Shown piece after piece: positions 27,782-37,037 of a DNA stretch of 64,000 nt. Origin of the DNA: CAZUTO01 sp964623085 (GTDB lineage Bacteria; Pseudomonadota; Gammaproteobacteria; Pseudomonadales; GM7GCV1). Below the pieces are notes generated by a model. It was given only the letters and a program-made list of their open reading frames with translations. It made no database searches and was not told where the DNA came from. The DNA lies in the NCBI GenBank assembly GCA_964623085.1, contig CAZUTO010000003.1, positions 81,574-145,573 of the forward strand, in the 5' to 3' direction. How positions within the stretch are numbered: the first letter of the stretch is position 1; every line of letters starts with the position of its first letter. The translations under genes and the position numbers were made by a program.

Positions 27782-27791
27782 TTTTGGTGCA
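27782..27791. promoter_or_regulatory. Second, half NtrC-type site
   Basis: TTTTGGTGCA repeats the right half of the neighbouring NtrC-type site exactly, 17 bp away centre to centre. The left half is not conserved. Paired strong and weak sites are common upstream of NtrC-controlled genes. Confidence 0.5.
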
Positions 27792-27856
27792 CAATGCAAG
27801 CCAAACATCCGATAGATAAAGTGTTATAGAATCGGGACACACAACTAAGGCAAAAA

Positions 27857-28081
27857 ATGAACACAAAAAGCACGCATGAATCATTGCTTAACGCTTTCGG
27901 AGAGAACCTAAAGATGTTTGAGTCGATGGGAGAAGAGTTTCGCGATCAAGCGAAAGTTCTACTTCAGTCGCAACTGAATAAAATGGACTTAGTGACACGC
28001 GAAGAATTTGACGCGACACTCCAATCTTTAGCCCGAGCCACAGCGCGAATTGAAGCGCTGGAAAAAAAACTAAACGAATAA
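27857..28081 (+). CDS. ubiK: Ubiquinone biosynthesis accessory factor UbiK (BMFP family)
   Basis: UbiK helps organise the soluble ubiquinone-biosynthesis complex under aerobic conditions. The 74-residue protein is almost wholly helical. Its C-terminal coiled coil (LVTREEFDATLQSLARATAR then IEALEKKLNE) is typical of the BMFP/YqiC family. It is divergent from torF and 41 bp upstream of comM. Confidence 0.88.
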   Translation: MNTKSTHESLLNAFGENLKMFESMGEEFRDQAKVLLQSQLNKMDLVTREEFDATLQSLARATARIEALEKKLNE

Positions 28082-28122
28082 CCATCAACACATAGATCAC
28101 TCGTATTTCCAAGGAAGGAAAC

Positions 28123-29607
28123 ATGCCTTTATCAAAGGTTGCTAGCTACTGCATTTTGGGTATTGATGCTCAACCCATTTCTATCGAAGTACACATATCG
28201 AATGGACTACCCGGTCTATCGGTAGTCGGCTTACCCGAAGCGGCGGTGAGAGAAAGCAAAGACCGCGTAAGAAGCGCAATTCTGAATAGCCATTTTGAAT
28301 TTCCGGCACGCCGTATTACGGTCAACCTTGCACCCGCTGACATTCCTAAGACTGGCGCAGGGTTTGATTTACCCATCGCTTTGGGAATTCTTCACGCAAG
28401 CGGTCAAATTGATTGTTCATCGTTAGATGGCTATGCCTTTATAGGCGAACTCTCACTGTCTGGCGATATCCGGCCAGTAAAGGGTGCACTGCCGATGGCG
28501 ATGGCAGCAACATCAGAAAAAACAACACTTCTAGCGCCCTGTGGAAATGAGACCGAGCTATCGATATTCACATCCGACCATCAGAAGCTTGCCGGATCGC
28601 TCATTGAGGTATGTAGCTATCTAGGTGGCCAATCAACGCTAGATTCGGGCAAAAAAATTCAGGTCGACACTGCTCCATCGAGACATTGCTTCTCTGAGGT
28701 TCGTGGTCAAGCGCCTGCCAAACGCGCAATGGAAATAGCGGCTAGCGGCAAACACAGTTTGCTTATGATGGGTCCACCCGGGACTGGCAAAACGATGTTG
28801 GCAGAAAGGCTCTCTGGAATCCTACCCTCTATCTCAAATGAAGCGGCGCTAGAGGTAGCCAGTATCTATTCGGTCGCGGGGATTCCGCGAGATCTATTTG
28901 CCGAGCCGCCTTTTCGAGCGCCCCACCACACCGCATCTTCAGCTGCACTTGTTGGTGGAGGAAGTAGGCCGCTGCCTGGAGAAATTAGCCTCGCACACCA
29001 AGGTGTCTTATTTCTCGATGAGCTGCCCGAGTTTACCAACAAGGTACTCGAAACTCTGCGACAACCGCTAGAGAGCGGAGAAATTTGGGTATCACGTGCC
29101 GCAATGAAATCTATATTTCCTGCAAAATTTCAACTTATAACCGCGATGAACCCATGTCCTTGTGGTCATCTTGGTCAAGCGAAATGTCGATGCACGCCCG
29201 ACAGAGTGCGTCAATATCAAAGCAAAGTTTCTGGGCCATTACTTGATCGTATCGATATGCAAATTCAGGTATCTCAGCCCGATAAGTCCACGTTTTTTGA
29301 AAAATCTGCGGAAGAGTCCAGTGAATCTATTCGAGCGCGGGTACTGAGTGCTCAGCAACGCCAGCTTTCTCGCCAAGATGATCTCAATTCAAATATCAGC
29401 ATTCGGCAATTAGAAAGTACCTTGAATAGTCCTGTGTTGAAAAATATGGCCATGGCCGCAACCGAGACAATAGGCTTATCCGCACGAGCGCTGCACAGGA
29501 CTGTTCGCGTCGCGCGAACAATCGCCGACTTGGACACAGCAAAAGAAATCGAAGAACAACATTTCGCCGAAGCATTAAGCTATCGGCAACGACTGAATAT
29601 CGGCTAA
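28123..29607 (+). CDS. comM: YifB/ComM-type AAA+ helicase (Mg-chelatase-like)
   Basis: ComM is a hexameric helicase that promotes branch migration of incoming DNA in natural transformation. The 494-residue protein has the N-terminal Lon-like/ChlI domain (GLPGLSVVGLPEAAVRESKDR), Walker A GPPGTGKT, Walker B segment GVLFLDELPEF, and the Cys cluster CPCGHLGQAKCRC. A GGAAGGAA Shine-Dalgarno precedes the ATG. With comF in the same window it hints at competence. Confidence 0.94.
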   Translation: MPLSKVASYCILGIDAQPISIEVHISNGLPGLSVVGLPEAAVRESKDRVRSAILNSHFEFPARRITVNLAPADIPKTGAGFDLPIALGILHASGQIDCSSLDGYAFIGELSLSGDIRPVKGALPMAMAATSEKTTLLAPCGNETELSIFTSDHQKLAGSLIEVCSYLGGQSTLDSGKKIQVDTAPSRHCFSEVRGQAPAKRAMEIAASGKHSLLMMGPPGTGKTMLAERLSGILPSISNEAALEVASIYSVAGIPRDLFAEPPFRAPHHTASSAALVGGGSRPLPGEISLAHQGVLFLDELPEFTNKVLETLRQPLESGEIWVSRAAMKSIFPAKFQLITAMNPCPCGHLGQAKCRCTPDRVRQYQSKVSGPLLDRIDMQIQVSQPDKSTFFEKSAEESSESIRARVLSAQQRQLSRQDDLNSNISIRQLESTLNSPVLKNMAMAATETIGLSARALHRTVRVARTIADLDTAKEIEEQHFAEALSYRQRLNIG

Positions 29608-29757
29608 CCCATCATGTATCAGTTAGATGCTCATGCGCTCTCAAGATGGCATTGGTAAATCTAGAAAATTATGTTCTAAATAAACTGTTCCGCAACTGCT
29701 AACATAGGCGCCCTGCTATTCAGCCCAATCAACATCGGTGAGTAACCAAACTAAGCT

Positions 29758-31764
29758 GTGCTCGACAATCTCAACCCGCAACAAAAAGCCGCCGTACGCT
29801 ATATAGATGGGCCCCTCCTCGTTCTTGCTGGCGCAGGTAGTGGTAAAACTTCGGTCATCACTCAAAAAATCGCTTGGCTCATTGGTGAATGCGGAATACC
29901 GGCCAGACATATTGCCGCTGTCACCTTTACCAACAAAGCCGCTAGAGAAATGCGCGAGCGTGTCAGCAGAATCACAAAGAAAGGTGATACCAAAGGCCTG
30001 CGTATCTCTACCTTTCACACACTGGGCTTAGATATCATCCGACAGCAACTCAGCGAACTCGGCTTAAAAAAAGGATTTTCAATCCTCGATAACGAGGACG
30101 CTCTGCGCATTCTTAAAGAACTCACCTTGCAAACTGCTGATGGCAACTTAGACATGCTGGAGTTAGCATCGCAACAAATTTCTATCTGGAAAAACGATTT
30201 AATAGAACCTAGCGTTGCGATATCAAGAGCTTCAACAAATGGGGAAGCGCGAATCGCACGTCTCTACGAGCAATATCAAAAAGCGCTCCGCACCTACAAC
30301 TCGCTCGATTTTGATGATCTAATCATGTTGCCAGTGTTGCGAATGCGAAATAACAAGGAAGCATTAACCCAATGGCAGTCCCGCATACGTTATCTACTGG
30401 TCGATGAGTACCAAGATACCAACTCATCACAATATGAGCTCGTTCGGCTTCTTGCAGGTGATCGCCATGCACTGACGGTAGTCGGTGATGATGATCAATC
30501 AATCTATGCTTGGCGTGGAGCCAACCCTGAAAACCTTTCTACACTGTCGGACGATTTTCCGACGTTGGAAATCATTAAACTCGAGCAAAATTATCGTTCC
30601 AGCAAGCGAATACTGGCTGCCGCAAATGCGGTGATCGCGAACAACCCTCATGTCTTCGAGAAATCATTGTGGAGTGATCTTGGGATTGGAGAGCCAATAG
30701 ATGTCGTATTGCGCCCCGACGACGAGGATGAGGTCGACTGGATTGTCGACGATTTACAATATCAGCAGGCGGCCAAAAAACATCACTACAAAGACTTTGC
30801 TGTGTTGTATCGCAGTAATCACCAGGCAAAGATTCTTGAGTTAAAGCTGCAGGGCAAAGGCATTCCCTACGCCATCAGTGGCGGCACGTCCTTTTATAGC
30901 CGCACCGAAATCAAAGATGTGATGGCCTACCTTCGACTACTCATGAACACAGACGATGACAATGCATTTTTGCGCATCATCAATACACCACGCCGACAGA
31001 TCGGCACGCAAACACTGCAACATCTTAGTGATTACGCATCCAAGCGGGGGGTAAGTCTATACGATGCGAGTACCGAGATCGGCTTGAGCCAACTTCTGCC
31101 CGCGCCAGCTTTTTCCCGATTGCAAAAATTCCATCAGTGGTTTCTTCATTTACAACAAGCCTGCTATCAAAGCGACCCGATTCCTCTCATACGAGAGATG
31201 TTAGAAGACATTGATTACTTAGGCTGGCTAATTCAAAACGCCAGCTCGGTAAAAGTGGCTGAAGGTCGCATGAAAAATATCGATATGCTTATCGAAGGAC
31301 TCCGCAAGCTCATTGAAGAAGATGAAACTGAAGACGCACTTGAAAATGCCATTAGCAAAATGGTTCTGCGTGACATGTTAGAGGAACAAGACGCAGAGAA
31401 GGCCGACGACAGAGTCCAACTTATGACGCTACACGCAGCCAAAGGGTTAGAGTTTCCTAACGTCTATCTGATGGGTCTAGAAGAAGGTATTCTGCCTCAT
31501 CAGAACAGCATTGACACCGATGGGATAGAAGAAGAACGAAGACTGTTTTATGTGGGTGTAACACGAGCCAGACAAAAGCTCACTCTCACGGGTGCCGCAA
31601 CACGTAAACAGTTCGGGGAGACCCAAAATCGATCCCCCAGCCGGTTTATTGAAGAGCTTCCCGAAGAACACATTCGCAAACAGGGCTTTGGCAATGACGA
31701 GCCTGAAGTAGACGAACAAAAAGCCGAGGACGCCAGAGCAAATCTAAAAGCGATGTTTTCATAG
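29758..31764 (+). CDS. rep: ATP-dependent DNA helicase Rep
   Basis: Rep is a 3'-to-5' superfamily 1 helicase that clears proteins ahead of replication forks. The 668-residue protein starts at GTG (29758) with LDNLNPQQKAAV, the Q-motif region. Walker A LAGAGSGKTSVI, Walker B segment LLVDEYQDTN, motif III VVGDDDQSIYAWRGA and motif VI VGVTRARQKL are all intact. Length and the start of the protein fit Rep better than UvrD or PcrA. Confidence 0.93.
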   Translation: MLDNLNPQQKAAVRYIDGPLLVLAGAGSGKTSVITQKIAWLIGECGIPARHIAAVTFTNKAAREMRERVSRITKKGDTKGLRISTFHTLGLDIIRQQLSELGLKKGFSILDNEDALRILKELTLQTADGNLDMLELASQQISIWKNDLIEPSVAISRASTNGEARIARLYEQYQKALRTYNSLDFDDLIMLPVLRMRNNKEALTQWQSRIRYLLVDEYQDTNSSQYELVRLLAGDRHALTVVGDDDQSIYAWRGANPENLSTLSDDFPTLEIIKLEQNYRSSKRILAAANAVIANNPHVFEKSLWSDLGIGEPIDVVLRPDDEDEVDWIVDDLQYQQAAKKHHYKDFAVLYRSNHQAKILELKLQGKGIPYAISGGTSFYSRTEIKDVMAYLRLLMNTDDDNAFLRIINTPRRQIGTQTLQHLSDYASKRGVSLYDASTEIGLSQLLPAPAFSRLQKFHQWFLHLQQACYQSDPIPLIREMLEDIDYLGWLIQNASSVKVAEGRMKNIDMLIEGLRKLIEEDETEDALENAISKMVLRDMLEEQDAEKADDRVQLMTLHAAKGLEFPNVYLMGLEEGILPHQNSIDTDGIEEERRLFYVGVTRARQKLTLTGAATRKQFGETQNRSPSRFIEELPEEHIRKQGFGNDEPEVDEQKAEDARANLKAMFS

Positions 31765-31836
31765 TCTCTTTTAGATAACCTCAACAATAGCGATGCATGA
31801 TACTCCGACAAATATGACCAAACACGTAGCCAAAAA

Positions 31837-31858
31837 AAGAGCGCTTAAAAGCGCTCTT
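31837..31858 (-). terminator. Intrinsic terminator after cytochrome c5 gene
   Basis: AAGAGCGCTT (31837-31846) and AAGCGCTCTT (31849-31858) form a 10-bp stem. The A-run at 31832-31838 gives a U-run on the minus strand, about 40 bp past the cytochrome stop codon. There is no T-run on the plus side, so it serves the minus strand only. Confidence 0.8.
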
Positions 31859-31896
31859 CGTTAACCATAACTCTTTTCATATATAGATACTGAGCA

Positions 31897-32283
31897 TTAC
31901 TGGGATTTCTCAATCATATAATCCACAGTAGCTTTAATATCGTCTTCCGAACAGGTCACACAGGTTCCTTTAGCAGGCATCAATGCACCCAGCCCGTTCA
32001 AACCACTTGCGTATAACGCGTCCTTTCCCTTTTCAATACGTGTGGCCCAAGCATCGGCATCACCCAATACAGGCGCATTCGCAACACCGGTTCCATGGCA
32101 GGCCACGCAAAATGTGTTGTACACCGTCTCCGGGGACTGCGGACCGTCAGCACCAGCGGCACCAACAAGCTGAACTTCGCCTACAGGCTTAAGCCGCTCT
32201 GCAATTTGCTCTTCTCTTGTTTGAGATTGCACCGCCATAGCAGCCAACAAAGCCATGCACACCAATACCGTTTTGTTAACCAT
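31897..32283 (-). CDS. Cytochrome c5-type periplasmic monohaem cytochrome
   Basis: This is a soluble class I c-type electron carrier of the periplasm. I choose the ATG at 32283 (128 residues), which gives a short signal peptide (MVNKTVLVCMALLAAMAVQS) with AAAGG upstream. An in-frame TTG at 32310 is less likely. The haem motif CVACH is at 59-63, the axial ligand is probably Met102 (GALMPAKG), and Cys108/Cys111 form the extra c5-type disulfide. The gene is divergent from trxA. Confidence 0.9.
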   Translation of the reverse strand: MVNKTVLVCMALLAAMAVQSQTREEQIAERLKPVGEVQLVGAAGADGPQSPETVYNTFCVACHGTGVANAPVLGDADAWATRIEKGKDALYASGLNGLGALMPAKGTCVTCSEDDIKATVDYMIEKSQ

Positions 32284-32458
32284 AATCAAAAAAACCTTTT
32301 GTTTAGACAACCAAGGAAAGCAAACATCACCAATACCAAAATACTGATTCCGAGCTCACCCCTAAATGGGCGGCATTATACCTTCGCTGACTACTCTCGG
32401 AAACCGGCGATATACCATGACAAAAATTAAAGGATGATTTACTTGGCAAATAAAGGAG

Positions 32459-32486
32459 TTGAATCAAAAACTTTCATACCCATAAT
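32459..32486 (+). promoter_or_regulatory. Candidate sigma-70 promoter for trxA
   Basis: TTGAAT (32459-32464) and CATAAT (32481-32486) are separated by 16 bp, about 45 bp upstream of the trxA start. Each hexamer is a five-of-six or four-of-six match. It is the best candidate in the 246-bp divergent spacer. Confidence 0.4.
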
Positions 32487-32532
32487 ACACCTACCTGAAG
32501 TAGTAGATTGACCACGAACAACGGAGAATATG

Positions 32533-32859
32533 ATGAGCGAAAACATCGTGAACCTAACTGACGCAGACTTTCAAAGCGAAGTCTTGGACGCAGAAGGTCC
32601 TGTATTAGTAGACTTTTGGGCGACTTGGTGTGGCCCGTGCAAGATGATTGGCCCAATATTAGATGAGCTTGCTGGTGAATACTCAGGCAAGGTAAAGATC
32701 TGCAAAATGGATATTGACTCTAATCGTGAAACACCGATGAAATTCAACGTTCGAGGTATTCCGACATTAATTATATTCAAAGGCGGTGATGTCGAATCGA
32801 TGAAAGTAGGCGCATTGTCTCGCGCTCAACTCCAAGAATTTATCGACGGATCTGTATAA
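32533..32859 (+). CDS. trxA: Thioredoxin 1
   Basis: Thioredoxin is the general cytoplasmic disulfide reductase. Two ATG codons are adjacent (32530 and 32533). The second has better spacing from GGAG at 32523-32526 and gives 108 residues, the standard length. The active site WCGPCK places the redox cysteines at 33 and 36, and the cis-Pro loop GIPTLIIF is present. trxA lies upstream of rho, a conserved order. Confidence 0.96.
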   Translation: MSENIVNLTDADFQSEVLDAEGPVLVDFWATWCGPCKMIGPILDELAGEYSGKVKICKMDIDSNRETPMKFNVRGIPTLIIFKGGDVESMKVGALSRAQLQEFIDGSV

Positions 32860-33101
32860 GCCTCTATATAAGAGATAAGGGGCTGTGTTTCTTTCTAGGA
32901 TCGAGCCTCAAATTTCCGTTTGCACTCATCACTTTTCTGGCTATACTCTATGCATTGGTACTCGCCAGTAATCACCGGATATTCTTAGAATAGATAATAA
33001 ATAGGATTTTTCGGAGCCTTCCTGACTAGCGGTACACTATCCCAATTTTTATTTCGAAGTCTTAGCACTTCTCTTTTTTCCAACCAAAAACTAATCTCTT
33101 C

Positions 33102-34361
33102 ATGCATCTTACCGAATTAAAGAAAAAACCTATTGGCGAACTCATCGAGATCGCAGCATCTATCGGCCTAGAAAATGTAGCGCGTAATCGCAAGCAAGAT
33201 ATCATTTTCTCTATTTTAAAGCGGCACGCGAAAAGTGGCGAAGATATATCTGGAGGGGGCGTGCTGGAGATACTATCCGACGGCTTCGGGTTCCTGCGTT
33301 CAGCAGACAGCTCCTATCTCGCTGGCCCGGACGATATTTATGTTTCGCCTAGCCAAATTCGGCGCTTCAATTTGCGAACGGGTGACACCATTGCAGGCAA
33401 GATTCGTCCGCCAAAAGATGGCGAACGCTATTTCGCTATGCTCAAAGTCGAAGACATTAACTTTGATGCCCCAGAAAACGCAAAAAATAAGATTCTATTC
33501 GAAAACCTAACACCGCTATTTCCCGATGATCGTATCGAACTAGAAGCCGGAAACGGCAGCTCAGAAGACCTTACTGGCCGAATCATTGATTTAGTGTCAC
33601 CCATAGGAAAAGGCCAACGCGGCTTGATTGTTGCCCCACCCAAAGCGGGTAAGACCATCATGATGCAACATATGGCACAGGCGATTACTCGCAGTAATTC
33701 CGATTGCCATATCATCGTGCTACTCATCGACGAACGTCCGGAAGAAGTAACGGAGATGCAGCGAACTGTGCGTGGTGAAGTGGTGGCGTCAACATTTGAT
33801 GAACCCCCTGCTCGGCACGTCCAGGTGGCAGACATGGTCATCGAGAAAGCCAAACGCTTGGTTGAACATAAAAAGGATGTCGTCATTCTTCTTGACTCTA
33901 TTACGCGCTTGGCGCGCGCCTATAACACGACGCAACCTTCATCCGGCAAAGTGCTAACAGGTGGTGTTGATGCTCACGCGCTTGAAAGACCAAAACGTTT
34001 CTTTGGCGCAGCGCGAAACATTGAGGAAGGTGGATCACTTACTATTATCGCAACTGCGTTGGTAGACACCGGTTCCAAAATGGATGAGGTCATCTACGAG
34101 GAATTTAAAGGTACGGGTAATCTTGAACTGCATTTGGATCGCAAAATTGCAGAAAAACGCGTTTATCCAGCCATCAATGTGCGGCGCTCAGGCACAAGGC
34201 GTGAAGATCTGCTTATGGACGAACAAGAATTACAACGCGTCATCATATTGCGCCGACTTCTTCACGACATGGAAGACTTACCAGCAGCTGAGTTCCTCGT
34301 CGACAAACTAAAAGACTTTAAAAGTAACGAAGAATTCTTTGCCGCAATGCGCAGAAAATAG
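33102..34361 (+). CDS. rho: Transcription termination factor Rho
   Basis: Rho is the hexameric RNA-dependent ATPase that ends transcription. The 419-residue protein has the N-terminal helical domain, a cold-shock-like RNA-binding domain (DGFGFLRS), Walker A PPKAGKT at 179-185, Walker B segment DVVILLDSITRLARAYN and the Q-loop/R-loop segment. Length is normal. A 242-bp spacer after trxA is long compared with most spacers here and may be an autoregulatory leader, as known for rho in E. coli. Confidence 0.97.
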   Translation: MHLTELKKKPIGELIEIAASIGLENVARNRKQDIIFSILKRHAKSGEDISGGGVLEILSDGFGFLRSADSSYLAGPDDIYVSPSQIRRFNLRTGDTIAGKIRPPKDGERYFAMLKVEDINFDAPENAKNKILFENLTPLFPDDRIELEAGNGSSEDLTGRIIDLVSPIGKGQRGLIVAPPKAGKTIMMQHMAQAITRSNSDCHIIVLLIDERPEEVTEMQRTVRGEVVASTFDEPPARHVQVADMVIEKAKRLVEHKKDVVILLDSITRLARAYNTTQPSSGKVLTGGVDAHALERPKRFFGAARNIEEGGSLTIIATALVDTGSKMDEVIYEEFKGTGNLELHLDRKIAEKRVYPAINVRRSGTRREDLLMDEQELQRVIILRRLLHDMEDLPAAEFLVDKLKDFKSNEEFFAAMRRK

Positions 34362-34389
34362 CCATATACGATTGTCGATTGCCTTAACT

Positions 34390-35001
34390 TCAGTAGGGAC
34401 GGGCAGCCAAAATTTCCTCGCGTCGGCGAGTGAGAAAATCAACGGTACTCGGAATCCAGCGTTCAAAGTCAGCAAAGCTGTGACTGCCGCTCTCTTCTAC
34501 CAATTGACGACAACCCGAATACTTTTTCACTGCTAGCTTGTAATCGAGTGTTTCATCTTCGGTTTGAACCATAAGCCAATAGTTGTCATGGCTAGATATT
34601 GTTGGTTTCTCTACCGACAGTAACGTATCGATGTCGGTCTTCTCAAGAGTGTAAACCTCGTCAGAATAGTAATTCTTCAACTCCACTCCAAGGTACTCTG
34701 GCAAGAGGATGCTTGGCTCTACTGCGGGATTAATAAGTACTGTCGGCAAGTCACAGGTTTCTGCAAGCCAAGTTGCCCAATAACCACCCAGTGAGCTCCC
34801 CATCAACATCGGGGTAAATTCAAGCTGCTCAATAATCATTTGCTCAATGGTGTCGATAGCTTTCCGAGGAGAAGCCGAGAGTGCAGGACAAAAAAACTGA
34901 ATATCCGGTCTATTAGCCGCTAACCATGCTTCAACAAGGCGGGCTTTAGCTGATTCCGGTCCACTCAAAAAGCCGTGAAGATACACTAACTGCAACATCA
35001 C
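34390..35001 (-). CDS. YqiA/YcfP-type alpha/beta-hydrolase
   Basis: This 203-residue esterase-like protein has the opening LVYLHGFLSGPESAKA, the nucleophile elbow GSSLGGYWA (serine at about 70), a later Asp region and the catalytic histidine in SGSHSFADF. The layout matches the UPF0227/YqiA family, reported to have carboxylesterase activity on short acyl substrates. Its biological substrate is unknown. It is convergent with rho. Confidence 0.85.
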   Translation of the reverse strand: MMLQLVYLHGFLSGPESAKARLVEAWLAANRPDIQFFCPALSASPRKAIDTIEQMIIEQLEFTPMLMGSSLGGYWATWLAETCDLPTVLINPAVEPSILLPEYLGVELKNYYSDEVYTLEKTDIDTLLSVEKPTISSHDNYWLMVQTEDETLDYKLAVKKYSGCRQLVEESGSHSFADFERWIPSTVDFLTRRREEILAARPY

Positions 35002-35224
35002 CTACTCCAGATCATGGGGTGCTCATCAAACTAACTATCGCAACAGGGCAAAAATAGTTCGAGCATATAAAGGCATTATAGTGCTTACCCGCCAGCGGCT
35101 AAGGGAACAGGTTCACTATTCTCAGAAAAATAGCCTAGCGCTCAACGATGAGTGTTATCGATGAGTGACATCTTAGTCACCTTTTGATGATCCTGGTTGT
35201 CATAGTGATAGGATTCTCACCCTA

Positions 35225-35905
35225 ATGAACAATAGGCGTCGCGTTTGCACAGACTCCTCGACCATCAAGATCCAACTTTTTACTGAACAAAAACTTGCCC
35301 TCCAAGCGATCTATATTGGATTCAGGGATAAGGATACGCAATTTTTCATGGCTGTTATCGAATATAAAAAAGGAGAACACCCACAGGGACTTATTGGTTT
35401 TCGCGTTGCGAGGACTCTTGGTAGTAATGACCAACGCAAAGAATTTTTCTTTTCGAAAAGTGTCTACGGTGACGACGCTTCTCGGCTAGCACATGAAAAA
35501 GATTCGGATCTAGAAAAAATTGCAATACAAAATCGTGCCAAAAATGCGCTCAAACAGAGAAGCCCACATCAGTTTGCAACAGGCTTTTGCGCGAAAATTC
35601 TTATCGAGAAAAAAGTGCGTGGTGGCGAACTAAGAACTTACTATAGCCCTGCTTTTAGTGTCACATATAAAGGCACAGAAAAAGCATTCCGTATTCCCAA
35701 GTGGGGCTTCAACACGGCTTGGTCAAAAGCCGTTTCTCACTATGCTGAATCACGGCAGCTTGACGGCAACGAGTCGCTATCTCTACTTGCAAGAAAACCG
35801 GAGATGAGTATTTTTACAGGCGTTCTAATCAAACGTGTCAGAGCACATGGACACCAAATCACCAAAAAACAGTTAATGAACCTACTAGCGACTGAACGAG
35901 CCTAG
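35225..35905 (+). CDS. Hypothetical protein, unrecognised
   Basis: I do not recognise this 226-residue protein. It is basic and has no signal peptide or membrane segment. Two stretches look similar in layout: GLIGFRVARTLG with following strands and a helix (about 55-110), and FCAKILIEKKVRGGELRTYY with IPKWGFNTAWSKAVSHYAES (about 118-175). That strand-strand-helix pattern with aromatic and alanine positions faintly resembles AP2-type DNA-binding domains, a weak inference. The ATG at 35225 lacks a Shine-Dalgarno; an alternative start is Met42 at 35348. It stands alone between yqiA and hemY. Confidence 0.6.
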   Translation: MNNRRRVCTDSSTIKIQLFTEQKLALQAIYIGFRDKDTQFFMAVIEYKKGEHPQGLIGFRVARTLGSNDQRKEFFFSKSVYGDDASRLAHEKDSDLEKIAIQNRAKNALKQRSPHQFATGFCAKILIEKKVRGGELRTYYSPAFSVTYKGTEKAFRIPKWGFNTAWSKAVSHYAESRQLDGNESLSLLARKPEMSIFTGVLIKRVRAHGHQITKKQLMNLLATERA

Positions 35906-35939
35906 GTAATACTGACTAACTTAACCAACTGGCAATACT

Positions 35940-37028
35940 TTAGGTTGGAGGAGCGGGTAGTTGAACGAATTTTTCTTGCGACAATAGTCCCTCAAGCCGG
36001 TTTGCATACTCTTCTGCTTTGGCATCATTACCCGCTCTCACCGAGAGCTTTTGCAAAGCGATGAGAAGTACTTCAGACCCCTCTCTACCCGCCAGCCATT
36101 GTTCTGCGCTTTTTAATTGCTTTTTGGGCGACTGTGCTTCGACCTCGGCATATATACCGACCAACGAATCATCCCAGTTCTTGTTCAGCGCTTTTCTAAT
36201 AAGCAGTTCTGCCTCTTTATTCTGTCCTCGCATCGCAAGCTGCTGCGATAACTGACCGACTATATCCGAAGTGATGTTGTCAGTTCGCGATACAAAATCA
36301 TAAACCTCTAATAACTCAGGCGCTCCCAGACGTTGATGAAGGCGGCTTTGAATGAATCTACGCTCCATTGATGCCACTTTTGAATAAAGCTCGGGCTTTT
36401 TGCGAGCTGTAATCAATAACGTTTTAAGCTCTCCCCAATTGCTAGTTTCTTCAGCCAAACGAGTCTCCAGCAGAAACAACTGCGGATCACTTTTACGCTC
36501 CTTTTTGAGCTCTACAAACAATTCCTCGGCTGCTTTTATGTCACCTTCTAGCAATGCAATTTGGCATAGACGTTTTCGAGCTGTATAAGACCAATCCGGA
36601 GATTCCACTAGGGTCTTACTATAAATTTCCTTAGCCTCACTCAAATCACCCATGGCTTCAGATACTTGAGCCGAGAGCATCATAAACGGAACTGGTTTGT
36701 CTGTTTTATTTGCCACTTTAACCAGCTCTTTTCGCGCTAACGTCCAATTGGAAAGCGCCAGATTCTCTATAGCATTTTGAGTTAAGTTCTTTTCGCGTCG
36801 TCGACGCCAATCAGATGGCCACTTACCAAGAAAGATGCCTCGGAAAAGACGCCAGAGCATGGTTATAACTCCAAACCCTAGTACAAGAATAGCCAATGCA
36901 ACAAACAATCTCATTTGCATTGCCCAATCGCCAATCCTCAGAAGGAAATAACTATCAGCACCAACGCCAGAATAAACGGCGACCGATACCAACAATGCAG
37001 CGATAATAACTAATAACATCTTGAGCAT
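35940..37028 (-). CDS. hemY: HemY-type TPR membrane protein
   Basis: The 362-residue protein has two N-terminal membrane segments (about 3-22 and 40-62) and a C-terminal helical region with TPR-like repeats (MLSAQVSEAMGDLSEAKEIY and following). This is proteobacterial HemY of the hemCDXY cluster, not the unrelated protoporphyrinogen oxidase of the same name. Its role is uncertain, probably scaffolding in the inner membrane. It is last in the operon, 9 bp after hemX. Confidence 0.93.
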   Translation of the reverse strand: MLKMLLVIIAALLVSVAVYSGVGADSYFLLRIGDWAMQMRLFVALAILVLGFGVITMLWRLFRGIFLGKWPSDWRRRREKNLTQNAIENLALSNWTLARKELVKVANKTDKPVPFMMLSAQVSEAMGDLSEAKEIYSKTLVESPDWSYTARKRLCQIALLEGDIKAAEELFVELKKERKSDPQLFLLETRLAEETSNWGELKTLLITARKKPELYSKVASMERRFIQSRLHQRLGAPELLEVYDFVSRTDNITSDIVGQLSQQLAMRGQNKEAELLIRKALNKNWDDSLVGIYAEVEAQSPKKQLKSAEQWLAGREGSEVLLIALQKLSVRAGNDAKAEEYANRLEGLLSQEKFVQLPAPPT

Positions 37029-37037
37029 GCTTGTATC

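Noticed and set aside
35146..35180. Direct repeat CGATGAGTG and small GTGAC/GTCAC hairpin upstream of 35225
   Set aside because: Both are too short and the T-run too weak to call an operator or terminator.
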